Assembly: GCA_023145555.1 (NCBI GenBank)
Contig: JAGLDO010000166.1
Coordinates: 1-13,849, forward strand
Origin: Bacteroidales bacterium
GTDB lineage: Bacteria; Bacteroidota; Bacteroidia; Bacteroidales; B39-G9
Length of the DNA: 13,849 nt
Direction of reading: 5' to 3'
Position 1 is the stretch's first letter; each line of letters opens with the position of its first letter. Of this stretch, positions 1-7,356 are shown piece by piece. A program made the position numbers and the translations under genes. The notes under the pieces were generated by a model. The model was not told the origin of the DNA, did not search any database, and saw only the letters and a program-made list of their open reading frames with translations.

Positions 1-476
1 CCGAGATTTTTTATTGATGCTTTGGCATCTTTTACCAGCTCATGGTTTGGATATTTTGTTATAAACAAATTATAATACTCTTTTGCTTTTTCATAATTTT
101 TGAGCTGGCTGTCGTAAACAAAAGCTTGCAAGAAAATACAATGTGGAATTTTTTTATATTTTGGATAATTTTTTTGAAGTTTGTCAAAATAAAATACTGA
201 TTGGCTCCCCAAACCTGTATTCATGGCAATTTCTGCAGCTTTAAACAAATATTCGGGAGCTAAACTATCGTTAGCAAATTTCTTTACATAATTTGAATAA
301 GCGTCTAAAAGATCTGTAACTGCCTTTTTGTTAATGGCATTTGTTGATTCGTTGTAAATTTGTGTTTCTAATTTTTTAATTTTATTTATCTCTGAATTTT
401 TATCAGATTTTTTGCTATCGCAAGAAACAAAACCAATTATTAATAAAGCTATAATTAAAATAAGATATTTTTTCAT
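1..476 (-). CDS. TPR-type lipoprotein, C-terminus beyond the window
   Basis: The reading frame opens with ATG at 474-476 and stays open to the left edge, so 158 residues are visible and the C-terminus is missing. The N-terminus is a lipoprotein signal: Met-Lys-Lys, a hydrophobic run at residues 4-17, and a lipobox ending Phe-Val-Ser-Cys with Cys19 as the lipidation site. A charged Ser/Lys/Asp linker follows. From about residue 60 the sequence is helical, with Tyr/Phe/Ala spacing and 'KYPNHEL..DA' endings typical of TPR proteins of the BamD/YbgF sort. It lies 46 nt downstream of def and is probably in the ruvX-def transcript. From memory, a ruvX-def-TPR order is common in Bacteroidales, often followed by thrS; that is family knowledge and cannot be seen here. 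The role is unknown; a periplasmic scaffold or envelope-assembly function is a guess. Confidence 0.85.
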   Translation of the reverse strand, partial: MKKYLILIIALLIIGFVSCDSKKSDKNSEINKIKKLETQIYNESTNAINKKAVTDLLDAYSNYVKKFANDSLAPEYLFKAAEIAMNTGLGSQSVFYFDKLQKNYPKYKKIPHCIFLQAFVYDSQLKNYEKAKEYYNLFITKYPNHELVKDAKASIKNL

Positions 477-522
477 TTGTATATCAATTTGTAATTAATT
501 CATTAACTCTAAACTTCAAACT

Positions 523-1077
523 TTATTTATTAAGAAGAATTCTGTAATTAACTTTTACGTTATTTTTAGAAATTGAATTAAGTTTTCCTTTTAACAAACG
601 TTTTTTTAAGGGAGATAGTCTGTCTGGAAAAAGAATTCCTTGAGTGTGATCGTATTCATGTTGAATAACGCGAGAAGCAATTCCTTCAAAATATTCATCA
701 TGAAAATTAAAATTTTCATCATAATATTCAATCCTTATTTTAGCTTTTCTTTTAACATCTTCTCTAATGTTGGGAACACTCAAACAACCTTCATTAAAAT
801 CCCATTCTTTACCACTCTCTTCAATTATTTTTGCGTTAATAAAAATTTTTTTAAAATCTTTAAGTGTTTCGTCGTCTTCGCCCATAGGAGATGCGTCAAT
901 TATAAAAAGTTTTAATGAAAGATTTACTTGTGGAGCAGCTAATCCTACTCCTTCTGACTGATACATTGTTTCAAACATGTTTTCAATCACTTGCGCAAGG
1001 TTTTTGTAATTTCTGTCAATATCTTCCCCAACTTTTCTTAAAACAGGGTTGCCGTATATTGTAATTGGATAAATCAT
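523..1077 (-). CDS. def: peptide deformylase
   Basis: Removes the formyl group from the initiator methionine of nascent proteins in the cytoplasm, using a bound metal (usually Fe2+). All three family motifs are present in 184 residues: GVGLAAPQ at 43-50, EGCLS at 96-100 with metal ligand Cys98, and QHEYDH at 139-144 with ligands His140 and His144 and catalytic Glu141. The usual Leu after the last His is Thr145, a mild variation. The start at MIYPITIYGNPVLR matches the normal N-terminus of the family. The gene begins 10 nt after the ruvX stop, so the two are almost certainly co-transcribed, and the TPR lipoprotein gene follows 46 nt later. Confidence 0.97.
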   Translation of the reverse strand: MIYPITIYGNPVLRKVGEDIDRNYKNLAQVIENMFETMYQSEGVGLAAPQVNLSLKLFIIDASPMGEDDETLKDFKKIFINAKIIEESGKEWDFNEGCLSVPNIREDVKRKAKIRIEYYDENFNFHDEYFEGIASRVIQHEYDHTQGILFPDRLSPLKKRLLKGKLNSISKNNVKVNYRILLNK

Positions 1078-1087
1078 TTTTTATATT

Positions 1088-1501
1088 CTATTTTTTTTGT
1101 TCTAAATAAGATTGTAATATTATTGTTGCACTTATTGTGTCAATTAATGCTTTATTTTGACGTTTCTTTTTTTTCACACCTCCGTCAATCATTGTTTGAA
1201 AAGCAATTTTTGATGTAAAACGTTCATCAACCAACTCAACCGGCATTTTTGGGAAAGTTTTTTTTAGTTTCTTGATAAAAGGGGCAATAAACTCCATAGA
1301 TTCTGAGGGTTTGCCATTCATTTGTAAAGGATACCCAACAACAATGCATTCAATATTTTCACTATTCAAATACATTGTTAAGAAGGTGAAAATATCTTTG
1401 GCAGGAATAGTTTTTAAGCCGGAAGCAATAATTTTTAACGGGTCTGTTATTGCAATTCCAACGCGTTTACGTCCATAATCAATTGATAAAATTCTTCCCA
1501 A
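1088..1501 (-). CDS. ruvX: RuvX/YqgF-family putative Holliday junction resolvase / pre-16S rRNA nuclease
   Basis: A 137-residue RNase H-fold protein of the YqgF family, which is linked to 16S rRNA 5'-end maturation and was first proposed as a Holliday junction resolvase. The sequence shows the N-terminal strand with ILSIDYGRKRVGIA (Asp8, first catalytic acid), VGYP around 55-58, the DERFTS motif at 92-97 with catalytic Asp92/Glu93, and Asp121 in the last helix (ALIDTISA) as the third acid. Length is normal for the family. The gene lies 64 nt downstream of der and 10 nt upstream of def. A TAnnTTTG-like element just upstream (1521-1528) may give it its own promoter. Confidence 0.95.
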   Translation of the reverse strand: MGRILSIDYGRKRVGIAITDPLKIIASGLKTIPAKDIFTFLTMYLNSENIECIVVGYPLQMNGKPSESMEFIAPFIKKLKKTFPKMPVELVDERFTSKIAFQTMIDGGVKKKKRQNKALIDTISATIILQSYLEQKK

Positions 1502-1520
1502 AATAATTAAAAGATTTTTG

Positions 1521-1528
1521 CAAAATTA
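1521..1528 (-). promoter_or_regulatory. possible Bacteroidota-type -7 element for ruvX-def
   Basis: On the minus strand this reads TAATTTTG, fitting the TAnnTTTG -7 consensus of Bacteroidota primary sigma factors. It lies about 20 nt upstream of the ruvX start, giving a very short leader. I see no good -33 TTTG partner. The motif is expected by chance roughly once per kilobase per strand in DNA this A+T-rich, so this is weak. Confidence 0.3.
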
Positions 1529-1565
1529 TAATAAATATTTCATTTAATTATAACTGTTTAATATT

Positions 1566-2870
1566 TTATTTTTTTCTTAAGAAAATTTGAATTGGCACTC
1601 CTGTAAAATTAAATTTTGCTCTCAATTGGTTTTCAAGATATCTTTTATAGGGTGATTTTACATATTGAGGCAAATTACAAAAGAAAGCAAAAGTTGGAGC
1701 ATGTGTTGGCAGTTGAGTAACATATTTTATTTTAATAAACTTACCTTTCTCAGATGGAGGCGGATATTTTTGAATTGCTTCCAACATTACTTCGTTTAGT
1801 TGTGATGTTTTGATTCGTTGTGTTCTATTCTTAAAAACCTGAATTGCTAATTCTAAGGCTTTGTGAATGCGTTGCTTTGTTATAGCAGATACAAAAACAA
1901 TTGGCAAATCTTGAAAAGGAGCAAATTTTTCTTTAATTACTTTTGTAAATTCTTCAGTTGCAGCATTGTCTTTTTCAATTAAATCCCATTTATTAACTAA
2001 AACAACTACACCTTTTTTGTTTTTCTTTATGAGATTAATAATATTAACATCTTGAGATTCAACTCCACGCGTTGCATCAAGTAATAATAAACACACATCA
2101 GAACTTTCAATTGCTCGAATTGATCTAATTACTGAGTAGAATTCAAGATCTTCGTTAACTTTTTGCTTTTTTCTAAGCCCTGCAGTATCAACTATAATAA
2201 AATCATATCCAAATTTATTGTAACGAGTATTTAAAGAATCTCTTGTCGTTCCAGCAATAGGTGTTACAATATTTCTTTCTTCATTTATTAATGCATTTAT
2301 TAGTGATGATTTTCCTACATTTGGACGACCAACAACTGCAAATCTTGGCAAATCAAGTTCTTCTTCGGTGTTAGTATTATCAAACGTTTTTACCAAATCG
2401 TCTAATAATTCTCCTGTTCCGCTTCCGTTTATTGAAGATAAGGTATAAATCTCACCCAAACCTAATTTGTAAAAAACATTTGCATCATATTGTCTTGCAG
2501 AGTTATCAACTTTGTTTACAACAAGAAGAATTTTTTTCTTGCTTTTTCTTAAAATTTGAGCTATTGATTCATCTAAATCAGTAATGCCGCTTAATACATC
2601 GACGAGAAATAATATTACATTAGATTCTTCGATAGCAAGAAAAACTTGTTTTTTTATCTCTTCTTCAAAAATATCATCAGAATTTGTAACATAACCGCCT
2701 GTATCTATAATAGAAAAATCAACGCCATTCCATTCTGTTTTGCCATATATTCTATCTCTGGTTACACCGCTTGTTTTGTCAACAATAGCACTTCTTGCTT
2801 CTGTTAATCTATTAAATAAGGTAGATTTCCCCACATTTGGTCTTCCAACTATTGCCACTATATTTCCCAT
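1566..2870 (-). CDS. der: ribosome biogenesis GTPase Der (EngA), tandem G domains
   Basis: Essential GTPase that binds the 50S subunit during its assembly. The 434 residues show the diagnostic double G domain and a C-terminal KH-like domain. Domain 1 has GRPNVGKST at 9-17, the switch Thr in GVTRDR at 35-40, DTGG at 56-59 and NKVD at 119-122. Domain 2 has GRPNVGKSS at 181-189, GTTRDS at 207-212, DTAGLRKK at 228-235 and NKWD at 293-296. The KH-like domain, from about 355 to the end, carries the family's FFCNLP and YKRYLENQLR segments (about 396-416). Length is normal. It follows era by 87 nt, with a good -7 element in that gap, so it may be transcribed both from its own promoter and by read-through. 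Confidence 0.98.
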   Translation of the reverse strand: MGNIVAIVGRPNVGKSTLFNRLTEARSAIVDKTSGVTRDRIYGKTEWNGVDFSIIDTGGYVTNSDDIFEEEIKKQVFLAIEESNVILFLVDVLSGITDLDESIAQILRKSKKKILLVVNKVDNSARQYDANVFYKLGLGEIYTLSSINGSGTGELLDDLVKTFDNTNTEEELDLPRFAVVGRPNVGKSSLINALINEERNIVTPIAGTTRDSLNTRYNKFGYDFIIVDTAGLRKKQKVNEDLEFYSVIRSIRAIESSDVCLLLLDATRGVESQDVNIINLIKKNKKGVVVLVNKWDLIEKDNAATEEFTKVIKEKFAPFQDLPIVFVSAITKQRIHKALELAIQVFKNRTQRIKTSQLNEVMLEAIQKYPPPSEKGKFIKIKYVTQLPTHAPTFAFFCNLPQYVKSPYKRYLENQLRAKFNFTGVPIQIFLRKK

Positions 2871-2905
2871 TATTACAATACTTTTTTCGTATATTAAAAA
2901 TTACG

Positions 2906-2913
2906 CAAAGGTA
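2906..2913 (-). promoter_or_regulatory. putative der promoter, -7 element
   Basis: On the minus strand this reads TACCTTTG, an exact TAnnTTTG -7 box, and it sits in one of the few G/C-containing spots of the 87-nt era-der gap. The implied leader to the der ATG at 2870 is about 30 nt. Upstream there is only a loose TTG (within TTGTGTG), too close to serve as a well-spaced -33 element. The position and the non-A/T-only match make it more credible than the other -7 candidates here. Confidence 0.5.
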
Positions 2914-2957
2914 TGAAATTCACACAATTAATTCTCCTTAAATTTAAAAAAAGATTT

Positions 2958-3839
2958 TTATTGGAGGTATCCAAAACGTTTTAGTTCATTTGTCTTATTT
3001 CGCCAGTCTTTATCGACTTTTACAAATAACTCGATAAACACTTTTTTTGAAAAGAATTTTTCGATATCAATTCTTGCTTCTGTTCCAACTTTTTTAATGG
3101 CAGCTCCTTTATGTCCGATAATAATTCCTTTTTGCGAATCTCTTATTACAAAAATAGTTGCTCTAATTCTTAGTAGATTTTCTTCATTTTTAAATTCTTC
3201 AACAGCAACTTCGGTTGAATAGGGAACTTCTTTTTTATAATTTAATAAAATTTTTTCACGAATTATTTCAGAAACAAAAAAACGTTCTGTTTTATCAGTT
3301 AATTCATCTTTTGGAAAATATGGAGGAGATTCGGGCAATAGCTTAAGTATTTTTTCAAAAACATAAGATACATTAAATTTTTTCAGTGCAGAGATTAAAA
3401 TAACTTCAGATTTTGGTAATAATTTTTGCCATTTTTGAGATAATTCATCAACTTTTTCCTGGTTGGCTAAATCAATTTTATTTATTAGAAGTAAAACAGG
3501 AACTGATGTGTTTTGAATTTTATTTAGAAACTCCATGTTTTTATCAAGTTTCTCATAAACATCAGTAACATATAAAATAATATCGGCATCGACCAAAGCA
3601 GAACCGACAAATCTCATCATGCTTTCTTGAAGTTTGTAGTTTGGTTTTAACACTCCAGGGGTATCTGAATAAATAATTTGAAAGTTGTCGCCGTTAACAA
3701 TACCCATTATTCTATGTCGGGTTGTTTGTGATTTTGATGTGATGATGGAAATTTTTTCACCAACAAAAGCGTTCATTAGTGTTGATTTTCCAACATTTGG
3801 GTTGCCAATTATATTTACAAAACCTGATTTATGTTCCAT
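2958..3839 (-). CDS. era: GTPase Era
   Basis: Essential Ras-like GTPase that binds the 3' end of 16S rRNA through a KH domain and acts in 30S maturation. The 293 residues contain GNPNVGKST at 12-20 (G1), the switch segment SQTTRHRI at 37-44 (G2), SDTPG at 58-62 (G3), NKID at 120-123 (G4) and SALK at 150-153 (G5). The KH domain begins near 205 and carries IIGHKGAAIKKVG at 240-252, the RNA-binding loop. It is followed by the usual WRNK..ELKRFGY ending. Only 22 nt separate its ATG from the T-tract of the terminator at 3862-3910, and I find no promoter there, so expression may depend on read-through or an unrecognised promoter overlapping the terminator. Confidence 0.98.
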   Translation of the reverse strand: MEHKSGFVNIIGNPNVGKSTLMNAFVGEKISIITSKSQTTRHRIMGIVNGDNFQIIYSDTPGVLKPNYKLQESMMRFVGSALVDADIILYVTDVYEKLDKNMEFLNKIQNTSVPVLLLINKIDLANQEKVDELSQKWQKLLPKSEVILISALKKFNVSYVFEKILKLLPESPPYFPKDELTDKTERFFVSEIIREKILLNYKKEVPYSTEVAVEEFKNEENLLRIRATIFVIRDSQKGIIIGHKGAAIKKVGTEARIDIEKFFSKKVFIELFVKVDKDWRNKTNELKRFGYLQ

Positions 3840-3861
3840 TTTTAGTTATAAATGTTTAAAC

Positions 3862-3910
3862 AAAAAAGACTTGTTGTTTACAATTTTGTTCAAAAAACAA
3901 ACAACAAGTC
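3862..3910 (-). terminator. intrinsic terminator downstream of the SiaB/SiaC-like pair
   Basis: A perfect 12-bp inverted repeat (GACTTGTTGTTT at 3868-3879 on the plus strand, AAACAACAAGTC at 3899-3910) has a 19-nt loop and is followed, in the minus-strand direction, by six T at 3867-3862. It begins 21 nt after the stop of the SiaC-like gene. It is the clearest Rho-independent terminator in the window and separates the Sia-like pair from era. Confidence 0.85.
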
Positions 3911-3931
3911 CCTATAATATTACTGATATGA

Positions 3932-4336
3932 TTATTTTACAATCATAATATATTGTGGCTGAATATCTAACATTTCTGTAAGTTCTTCACCAACTTCTTT
4001 CATGTCGTCGTCACCATCGTCAAAAAACCAATTTACCTGAATATTAATTTCATCAATGAAATAGTTGTTGATTTCAATTAATATGTCTAAAATAAATTTA
4101 GCCGAAGAAGAATTAAAATAATTAAATTTGAAATTAAAAACAAAGGGATTGTCATTATAATCATATTCCTTATTAGTAATTTCTGCCCTAAATTGTTCTA
4201 ATTTATTTAATATTGGCTGGTAAAAAATTCTTACATCTTCAGGTCGTGAACTGCCGGAAATTTCAAATAAATTTTTATTTGGATAAAATTCTATCTTTGG
4301 GGTTGTTGACGTTGCCTCAATAAATAAGTTTTCCAT
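3932..4336 (-). CDS. SiaC-like protein (SiaC/DUF1987 domain)
   Basis: A 134-residue soluble protein recognised as the DUF1987/SiaC family by its overall pattern: N-terminal TPKIEFYPN at 12-20, FEISGSSRPEDV..FY at 24-39, the FNFKFNYFNSSSAKFILDIL stretch at 67-86, and NIQVNWFFDDGDDDMKEVGEE near 98-118. In Pseudomonas aeruginosa, SiaC is phosphorylated on a Thr by SiaB, dephosphorylated by the PP2C-type SiaA, and in its unphosphorylated form activates the diguanylate cyclase SiaD. Here the corresponding YFN(T/S)S segment has Ser76-Ser77-Ser78 in place of Thr, so any phosphosite would be a serine (inference). It follows the SiaB-like gene after a 19-nt gap and ends at a strong terminator. No SiaA or SiaD homologue is in the window, so the output is unknown. 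Confidence 0.82.
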   Translation of the reverse strand: MENLFIEATSTTPKIEFYPNKNLFEISGSSRPEDVRIFYQPILNKLEQFRAEITNKEYDYNDNPFVFNFKFNYFNSSSAKFILDILIEINNYFIDEINIQVNWFFDDGDDDMKEVGEELTEMLDIQPQYIMIVK

Positions 4337-4355
4337 AAAATAATTTTTTCTAATA

Positions 4356-4853
4356 TTAAATAATAATTTTCAAGGTAAAGTATGAAATTTTATCGTTAAT
4401 TGTTTTAAAATTATATGTTAATTTCCCTTTAGCTTTTTTTGCAATTTGCATTATTCCTATGCCTGCATTTCCTTTTTCTAATAAACTTTTTTCTTTTATT
4501 TTTCCGTAATAGCTTTTATTAATTTCTTTGTCAGATAAATTATTTACATATTCGAGAAGGTTTGTAAATTTTTCAATTTTTTCATTAAGCAATGCATTAC
4601 TAATTTCAAGAATAAAATTTTCACCTAATTGACTTAAAGTTGCTTCCGGTAAATACTTATCATTTTCCTTTTGTGAATATTCGTGATTGTATATGTTCTC
4701 TAAAGCTTCAACCAAGATAGAATAAATTCTTTTTTTTACTAATGTGTCAGTAGAATATGAATCTAATTTTACTTGAACATTATCAAGAATAATTCCAATT
4801 TGCTCAAAATCCAAAGCTCCTTTATATTTTAGTAACTCTATTTTCTTAAACAT
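4356..4853 (-). CDS. SiaB-like GHKL protein kinase (DUF6272 type)
   Basis: A 165-residue protein with a degenerate GHKL ATP-binding fold. Residues 44-58 (YSILVEALENIYNHE) form the N-box, with Glu49 and Asn53 positioned to bind Mg-ATP. KGNAGIGIMQIAKKAK at 127-142 is a G-box-like glycine motif, and the remaining strands (about 78-86 and 144-165) fit the sheet. This pattern and the neighbouring SiaC-like gene fit the SiaB kinase family, which phosphorylates SiaC much as anti-sigma kinases such as SpoIIAB act on STAS-domain antagonists. There are no membrane segments, so it should be cytoplasmic. It lies 58 nt downstream of the pseudouridine synthase gene with no evident terminator between them, so it may share that transcript. 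The target is inferred from gene order only. Confidence 0.8.
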   Translation of the reverse strand: MFKKIELLKYKGALDFEQIGIILDNVQVKLDSYSTDTLVKKRIYSILVEALENIYNHEYSQKENDKYLPEATLSQLGENFILEISNALLNEKIEKFTNLLEYVNNLSDKEINKSYYGKIKEKSLLEKGNAGIGIMQIAKKAKGKLTYNFKTINDKISYFTLKIII

Positions 4854-4911
4854 AATTCACTGCTTGCAAAATAAGAAACAAATTACATAAAAAAAAGTAT
4901 TTTAATTTTTT

Positions 4912-5763
4912 TTATTTGTAAGAACCCATTTTTAACATAAAAATTTCTTTTTCTGTTAAAAAACGCCACTTCCCTCTTTGAACACCTTTTTTTGTTAATC
5001 CCGAAAAATAGACTCTATCTAATTTTTTTACATTATAATTTTTTTTATTAAATATTCGTCTGACGATTCTATTTTTCCCTGAATGAATTTCAATTCCAAT
5101 TTGTTTTTTATCATTATCAATATAGCTAATTTCATCTACTTTAATAAAACCATCATCTAAAGTTAAGCCCTCTGCAATTTCATCCAAATCATTTTTACTT
5201 AATTCTCTGTCAAGAGTAACATGATATATTTTCTTTTTGTTATACTTTGGATGAGTAAGTTGTTTTGTTAAATCTCCGTCATTTGTAAGTAGTAATACTC
5301 CTGTTGTGTTTCTGTCTAATCTGCCTACAGGATAAATTCTTTCTTCACAAGCATTTTTTACAAGATCAATAACTGTTTTTCGTTCGTGTTTGTCAGATAG
5401 AGTTGTTATAAAATCTTTAGGTTTATTCAATAATAGATAAATATTTTTTTCTGATTTTAGTAAACTCCCATCATATTTTACAATGTCGTTTGGTGAAACT
5501 TTTGTGCCTAGCTCGGTTACAAGCTTACCATTTACGGTAATCAATCCGTTTTTTATATGCTCATCAGCTTCACGACGAGAACATAAACCGGATTTTCCAA
5601 TATATTTATTCAACCTCATTTCAAAAGCCTCATCAGGAGATTTTCCACTTCTTTTTACGGTTTTTTGTGTTGATTTTGATTCTTCACGTTTTGGAAAAGA
5701 TTTTTCTTTAGGTTTGTAACTGCGTGCTTTAGAGGTTTTAAATGATTGATTTCGACCTTTCAT
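4912..5763 (-). CDS. rluB: RluB/RsuA-family rRNA pseudouridine synthase with basic N-terminal extension
   Basis: Converts a specific uridine to pseudouridine in rRNA; RluB of E. coli modifies 23S rRNA U2605. An S4 RNA-binding domain spans about 48-95 (MRLNKYIGKSGLCSRREADE). The catalytic domain carries the GRLDRNTTG motif at 147-155 with catalytic Asp150, then LLLLTNDGDL at 156-165 and the family segment SGKNRIVRRIF at 228-238. Residues 1-45 are a low-complexity, Lys/Arg/Ser-rich tail, common in Bacteroidota versions and probably an rRNA-binding extension. Met49 would be an alternative start that removes this tail, but I keep the long form because the extension is open and typical. RluB, RluF and RsuA share this architecture, so the exact target base is less certain than the family. 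Confidence 0.9.
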   Translation of the reverse strand: MKGRNQSFKTSKARSYKPKEKSFPKREESKSTQKTVKRSGKSPDEAFEMRLNKYIGKSGLCSRREADEHIKNGLITVNGKLVTELGTKVSPNDIVKYDGSLLKSEKNIYLLLNKPKDFITTLSDKHERKTVIDLVKNACEERIYPVGRLDRNTTGVLLLTNDGDLTKQLTHPKYNKKKIYHVTLDRELSKNDLDEIAEGLTLDDGFIKVDEISYIDNDKKQIGIEIHSGKNRIVRRIFNKKNYNVKKLDRVYFSGLTKKGVQRGKWRFLTEKEIFMLKMGSYK

Positions 5764-5882
5764 GTTTCTTCAAATTTATATTACAATTTACAATAAAATA
5801 TTTTATAAACATAATTTTTTCTTTGTCGCAATCTAAAATTATTTTTTTTGTAACGAAAAATTAAGATAATAAAATAAAGTCG

Positions 5883-5903
5883 ACAAAATTATCTTAATTT
5901 TGT
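5883..5903. promoter_or_regulatory. symmetric divergent promoter / operator candidate between rluB and glmM
   Basis: A perfect 8-bp inverted repeat, ACAAAATT - ATCTT - AATTTTGT. Because of the symmetry, TAATTTTG (a fit to the TAnnTTTG -7 box) occurs on the plus strand at 5895-5902 and on the minus strand at 5891-5884. The plus copy would give glmM a leader of about 30 nt and the minus copy would give the pseudouridine synthase a leader of about 110 nt. No convincing -33 TTTG is seen on either side. It could equally be an operator for a dimeric regulator. The rest of the 175-nt divergent gap is A+T-rich sequence without other recognisable signals. Confidence 0.45.
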
Positions 5904-5938
5904 GAAGATTAATCATTATTATTAAAAAATTATTATAA

Positions 5939-7336
5939 ATGACACTTATTAAATCAATTTCAGGAATTAGAGGCACAATTGGAGGAGAAATTGGCAAGGG
6001 ATTAACTCCTTTCGATATAATGAAATATAGTGTTGCTTTTGGTATTTGGGTAAAACAACATTCTGAAAATAAAAAGATTAAAATTGTTGTTGGTAGCGAT
6101 GCTCGTATTTCAGGCGAGATGGTTAATAATATTGTTACAGGAACGCTAATTTCTATTGGGATTGATGTTATAAATATTGGACTGGCAACAACACCTACTA
6201 CTGAACTTGCTGTTACAAAAACAAATGCTGATGGCGGGATTATTTTAACGGCAAGTCACAATCCGAAAAACTGGAACGCTTTAAAATTATTGAATAATAA
6301 GGGAGAGTTTTTAACTGATGTTGATGGTAAAAGAGTTTTGAAGATTGCAGAAAATAATGTTTTTGATTTTGTTCAAGTTGATGATTTAGGTAAAATTCAA
6401 AACGAATCTTCTTTTGACGATTATCATATTAATGAAATATTAAGGCTGCCTTTAGTAGATGTAGAAATTATTAAGAATGCGAATTTCAAAATTGCTTTTG
6501 ATGGTATTAATTCTGTTGGAGGTATTATTATTCCAAAGCTTTTAAAAGCACTTGGTGTTAAAGAAGTTATTAAAATTAATTGTGAACCTACAGGTGACTT
6601 TGCTCACGCACCGGAACCTATTCCCGAAAATTTGACCCGGATTTCGAAAGTAATTCGTGAAAACAATGTTGATCTTGGCTTTGTAGTTGACCCTGATGTT
6701 GACCGTTTAGCTATAATTAATAACGACGGCACAATGTTTGGCGAAGAATATACTATTGTAGCTGTTGCCGATTATGTTATTAGCAACACAAAAGGAAACA
6801 CAGTTTCAAATATGTCATCTTCTAGAGCATTAAGAGATATTGCCAATAAGCATGGAGTGAAATATTCTTCTTCGGCAGTGGGAGAGGTGAATGTTGTTGA
6901 TGTAATGAAAAAAACAAATGCAATTATTGGCGGTGAAGGAAATGGTGGTGTAATATATCCGGAGTTACATTCTGGTCGTGATGCTCTTGTTGGAATAGCT
7001 TTGTTTTTAACCCATCTTGCAAAATCAAAGAAAAAATGTTCTGAGCTGCGTAGTTCTTATCCGGCTTACTATATATCAAAAAATAAAATTCAACTTAATA
7101 AAAATATTAACGTTGATGAGATTTTAACTAAAATTGAGAGTGTATATTCAAAAAAGAAAGCTGATATTAATACAATTGATGGAGTTAAGATTGATTTTGA
7201 TAAAGAATGGATTCATTTGCGAAAATCAAATACTGAACCAATTATAAGAATATATTCGGAAAGCATTACTCGTGAAAAAGCAGATTTGTTAGCTCAGGAG
7301 GTTATTGATGAAATAAATAAAATAATATCTATCTAA
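5939..7336 (+). CDS. glmM: phosphoglucosamine mutase (alpha-D-phosphohexomutase family)
   Basis: Interconverts glucosamine-6-P and glucosamine-1-P, the step leading to UDP-GlcNAc for peptidoglycan and LPS. All four domains of the phosphohexomutase family are present in 465 residues: the N-terminal SGIRGTIGG at 8-16, the catalytic phosphoserine loop TASHNP at 104-109 (Ser106), the metal-binding loop DPDVDR at 251-256, the sugar-binding loop GEGNGG at 332-337, and the phosphate-binding loop RKSNTEPIIRIYSE at 428-441. The GEGNGG loop and the N-terminus match Bacteroidota proteins annotated GlmM; phosphomannomutase activity cannot be excluded from sequence alone. It is the only plus-strand gene, transcribed alone from the divergent region and converging on the rhomboid gene. 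Confidence 0.93.
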   Translation: MTLIKSISGIRGTIGGEIGKGLTPFDIMKYSVAFGIWVKQHSENKKIKIVVGSDARISGEMVNNIVTGTLISIGIDVINIGLATTPTTELAVTKTNADGGIILTASHNPKNWNALKLLNNKGEFLTDVDGKRVLKIAENNVFDFVQVDDLGKIQNESSFDDYHINEILRLPLVDVEIIKNANFKIAFDGINSVGGIIIPKLLKALGVKEVIKINCEPTGDFAHAPEPIPENLTRISKVIRENNVDLGFVVDPDVDRLAIINNDGTMFGEEYTIVAVADYVISNTKGNTVSNMSSSRALRDIANKHGVKYSSSAVGEVNVVDVMKKTNAIIGGEGNGGVIYPELHSGRDALVGIALFLTHLAKSKKKCSELRSSYPAYYISKNKIQLNKNINVDEILTKIESVYSKKKADINTIDGVKIDFDKEWIHLRKSNTEPIIRIYSESITREKADLLAQEVIDEINKIISI

Positions 7337-7356
7337 TTCTGTATGCGATATTTTTG

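Noticed and set aside
640..961. Two plus-strand frames (91 and 64 codons) opposite def
   Set aside because: They lie wholly inside a well-conserved deformylase gene on the other strand; compositionally they are antisense shadows.
1502..1565. A+T-rich inverted symmetry between der and ruvX as a terminator
   Set aside because: Only short, interrupted A/T pairings, with no G+C stem and no clear T-tract; not distinguishable from background composition.
5771..5778. TAAATTTG (minus strand) as a promoter -7 box for the pseudouridine synthase gene
   Set aside because: It is only 8 nt from the ATG, which would force a leaderless transcript, and all-A/T boxes of this kind are expected by chance in this gap.
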